Source: Flavobacteriales bacterium (GTDB lineage: Bacteria > Bacteroidota > Bacteroidia > Flavobacteriales > BACL11). From it: a DNA stretch of 14,074 nt. Numbering within the stretch: position 1 is the stretch's first letter; each line of letters begins with the position of its first letter. This document shows, piece after piece, positions 13,696-14,074 of this stretch. The notes beneath the pieces were generated by a model. It did not search any database. It was not told where the DNA came from and saw nothing but the letters and a program-made list of their open reading frames with translations. The stretch lies in assembly GCA_012960835.1 (NCBI GenBank), contig DUAL01000237.1, forward strand, positions 1 through 14,074, given 5' to 3'. The position numbers and the translations under genes were made by a program.

Positions 13696-14074
13696 AGAGC
13701 GGAGTTTTCAAAACCACTAACATCGATTCACTCTACGTTGTCATTAGAGCAACACCCTAAGCCATTGTTAAATATGTTGTTACTAGTAGAAGATCAATCT
13801 TTCTTTGAGCATCCGGGTGTAGATTTTAAAGAAATTGCCAGGGTGTTGCGTGATTATTGGCTGTATGACAAACCCATTCGAGGGGCGAGTACATTGACCC
13901 AGCAACTGATTAAGAACACGTTACTCAACAGAGAACAAACTATAAGTCGTAAGTTTAATGAGGCGTTGATGGCATTATTGCTTGAAGTTGCTTTTGATAA
14001 AGACTTTATTCTTAATCGTTATATGAATACGGTATATCTTGCACAACAAGGTAATACCCCAATCTATGGGTTTG
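13600..14074 (+). CDS. PBP1B-like peptidoglycan glycosyltransferase, N-terminal part (runs off the right edge)
   Basis: An open frame of 158 codons plus one base. Residues about 9-28 form a membrane anchor after a short basic tail. The GT51 domain begins about residue 50 and shows its motifs in order: EDQSFFEHPGVDF with catalytic E64, RGASTLTQQLIKN (94-106), SRKFNEA (116-122) and ILNRYMNTVYLAQQGN (from 137). The GN-x-x-IYGF stretch after the fourth motif is closer to PBP1B than to PBP1A. It polymerises lipid II into glycan strands at the outer face of the inner membrane. Whether a transpeptidase domain follows cannot be seen, so a bifunctional PBP1B or a monofunctional enzyme are both possible. 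GTG at 13600 is the chosen start: an in-frame TGA lies three codons upstream, and the same GTG is kept in the duplicated copy. The cytoplasmic tail is much shorter than in enterobacterial PBP1B. Confidence 0.85.
   Translation, partial: MTKTNIIKWLKRLILLSILLFAVYLNYLNNLVRAEFSKPLTSIHSTLSLEQHPKPLLNMLLLVEDQSFFEHPGVDFKEIARVLRDYWLYDKPIRGASTLTQQLIKNTLLNREQTISRKFNEALMALLLEVAFDKDFILNRYMNTVYLAQQGNTPIYGF

Overview
The window is AT-rich (by eye roughly one third G+C) bacterial DNA. The right-edge gene reads as a PBP1B-type glycosyltransferase, and the central gene trio resembles the yegL-yegK-yegI (TerY-P) arrangement of enterobacteria. Both point to a Gram-negative, probably a low-GC gammaproteobacterium. 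This placement is an inference, because the window contains no rRNA or core phylogenetic marker. Almost everything except the right-edge gene looks like accessory DNA.

Left part (1-1752): a partial minus-strand YwqK/MORN-type repeat protein runs off the left edge. After a 372-base gap comes a plus-strand membrane protein that joins a textbook voltage-sensor domain to a bestrophin/DUF4239-like C-terminal half instead of a cation pore.

Centre (1753-11958): six minus-strand genes lie within 0-51 bases of each other and look like one operon. In transcription order they are a KAP-family P-loop NTPase (7937-10012), a TerY/YegL-type vWA protein (7227-7910), a PP2C phosphatase (6469-7242), a YegI-like kinase with transmembrane, coiled-coil and helix-hairpin-helix parts (4231-6462), a small membrane-anchored PH/GRAM-like protein (3625-4179), and a collagen-like Gly-rich protein with C-terminal membrane segments (1753-3606). 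A GmrSD-like DUF262-DUF1524 nuclease gene (10123-11958) diverges from the KAP gene across a 110-base region with a candidate promoter in each direction. vWA, PP2C and kinase form the known TerY-P phosphorylation triad. Bracketing it with a KAP NTPase, a restriction-type nuclease, a PH-like protein and a collagen-like membrane protein suggests a stress or phage-defence system: phosphorylation signalling at the membrane in the middle, NTPase and nuclease as sensor or effector. The system-level reading is inference; the domain calls rest on visible motifs.

Right part (11959-14074): an intergenic region with phased AGCT-centred palindromes and a separate 23-base palindrome leads into a 139-base segment (12144-12282). 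This segment is an about 91% identical copy of the upstream region and first 32 codons of the PBP1B-like gene that starts at 13600. Between the two copies sit an unrecognised acidic 244-residue protein and a second YwqK/MORN-like repeat protein. The 1.4 kb segment therefore looks like an insertion or duplication that left a truncated copy of its target gene's 5' end. The window ends inside the glycosyltransferase domain of that gene.
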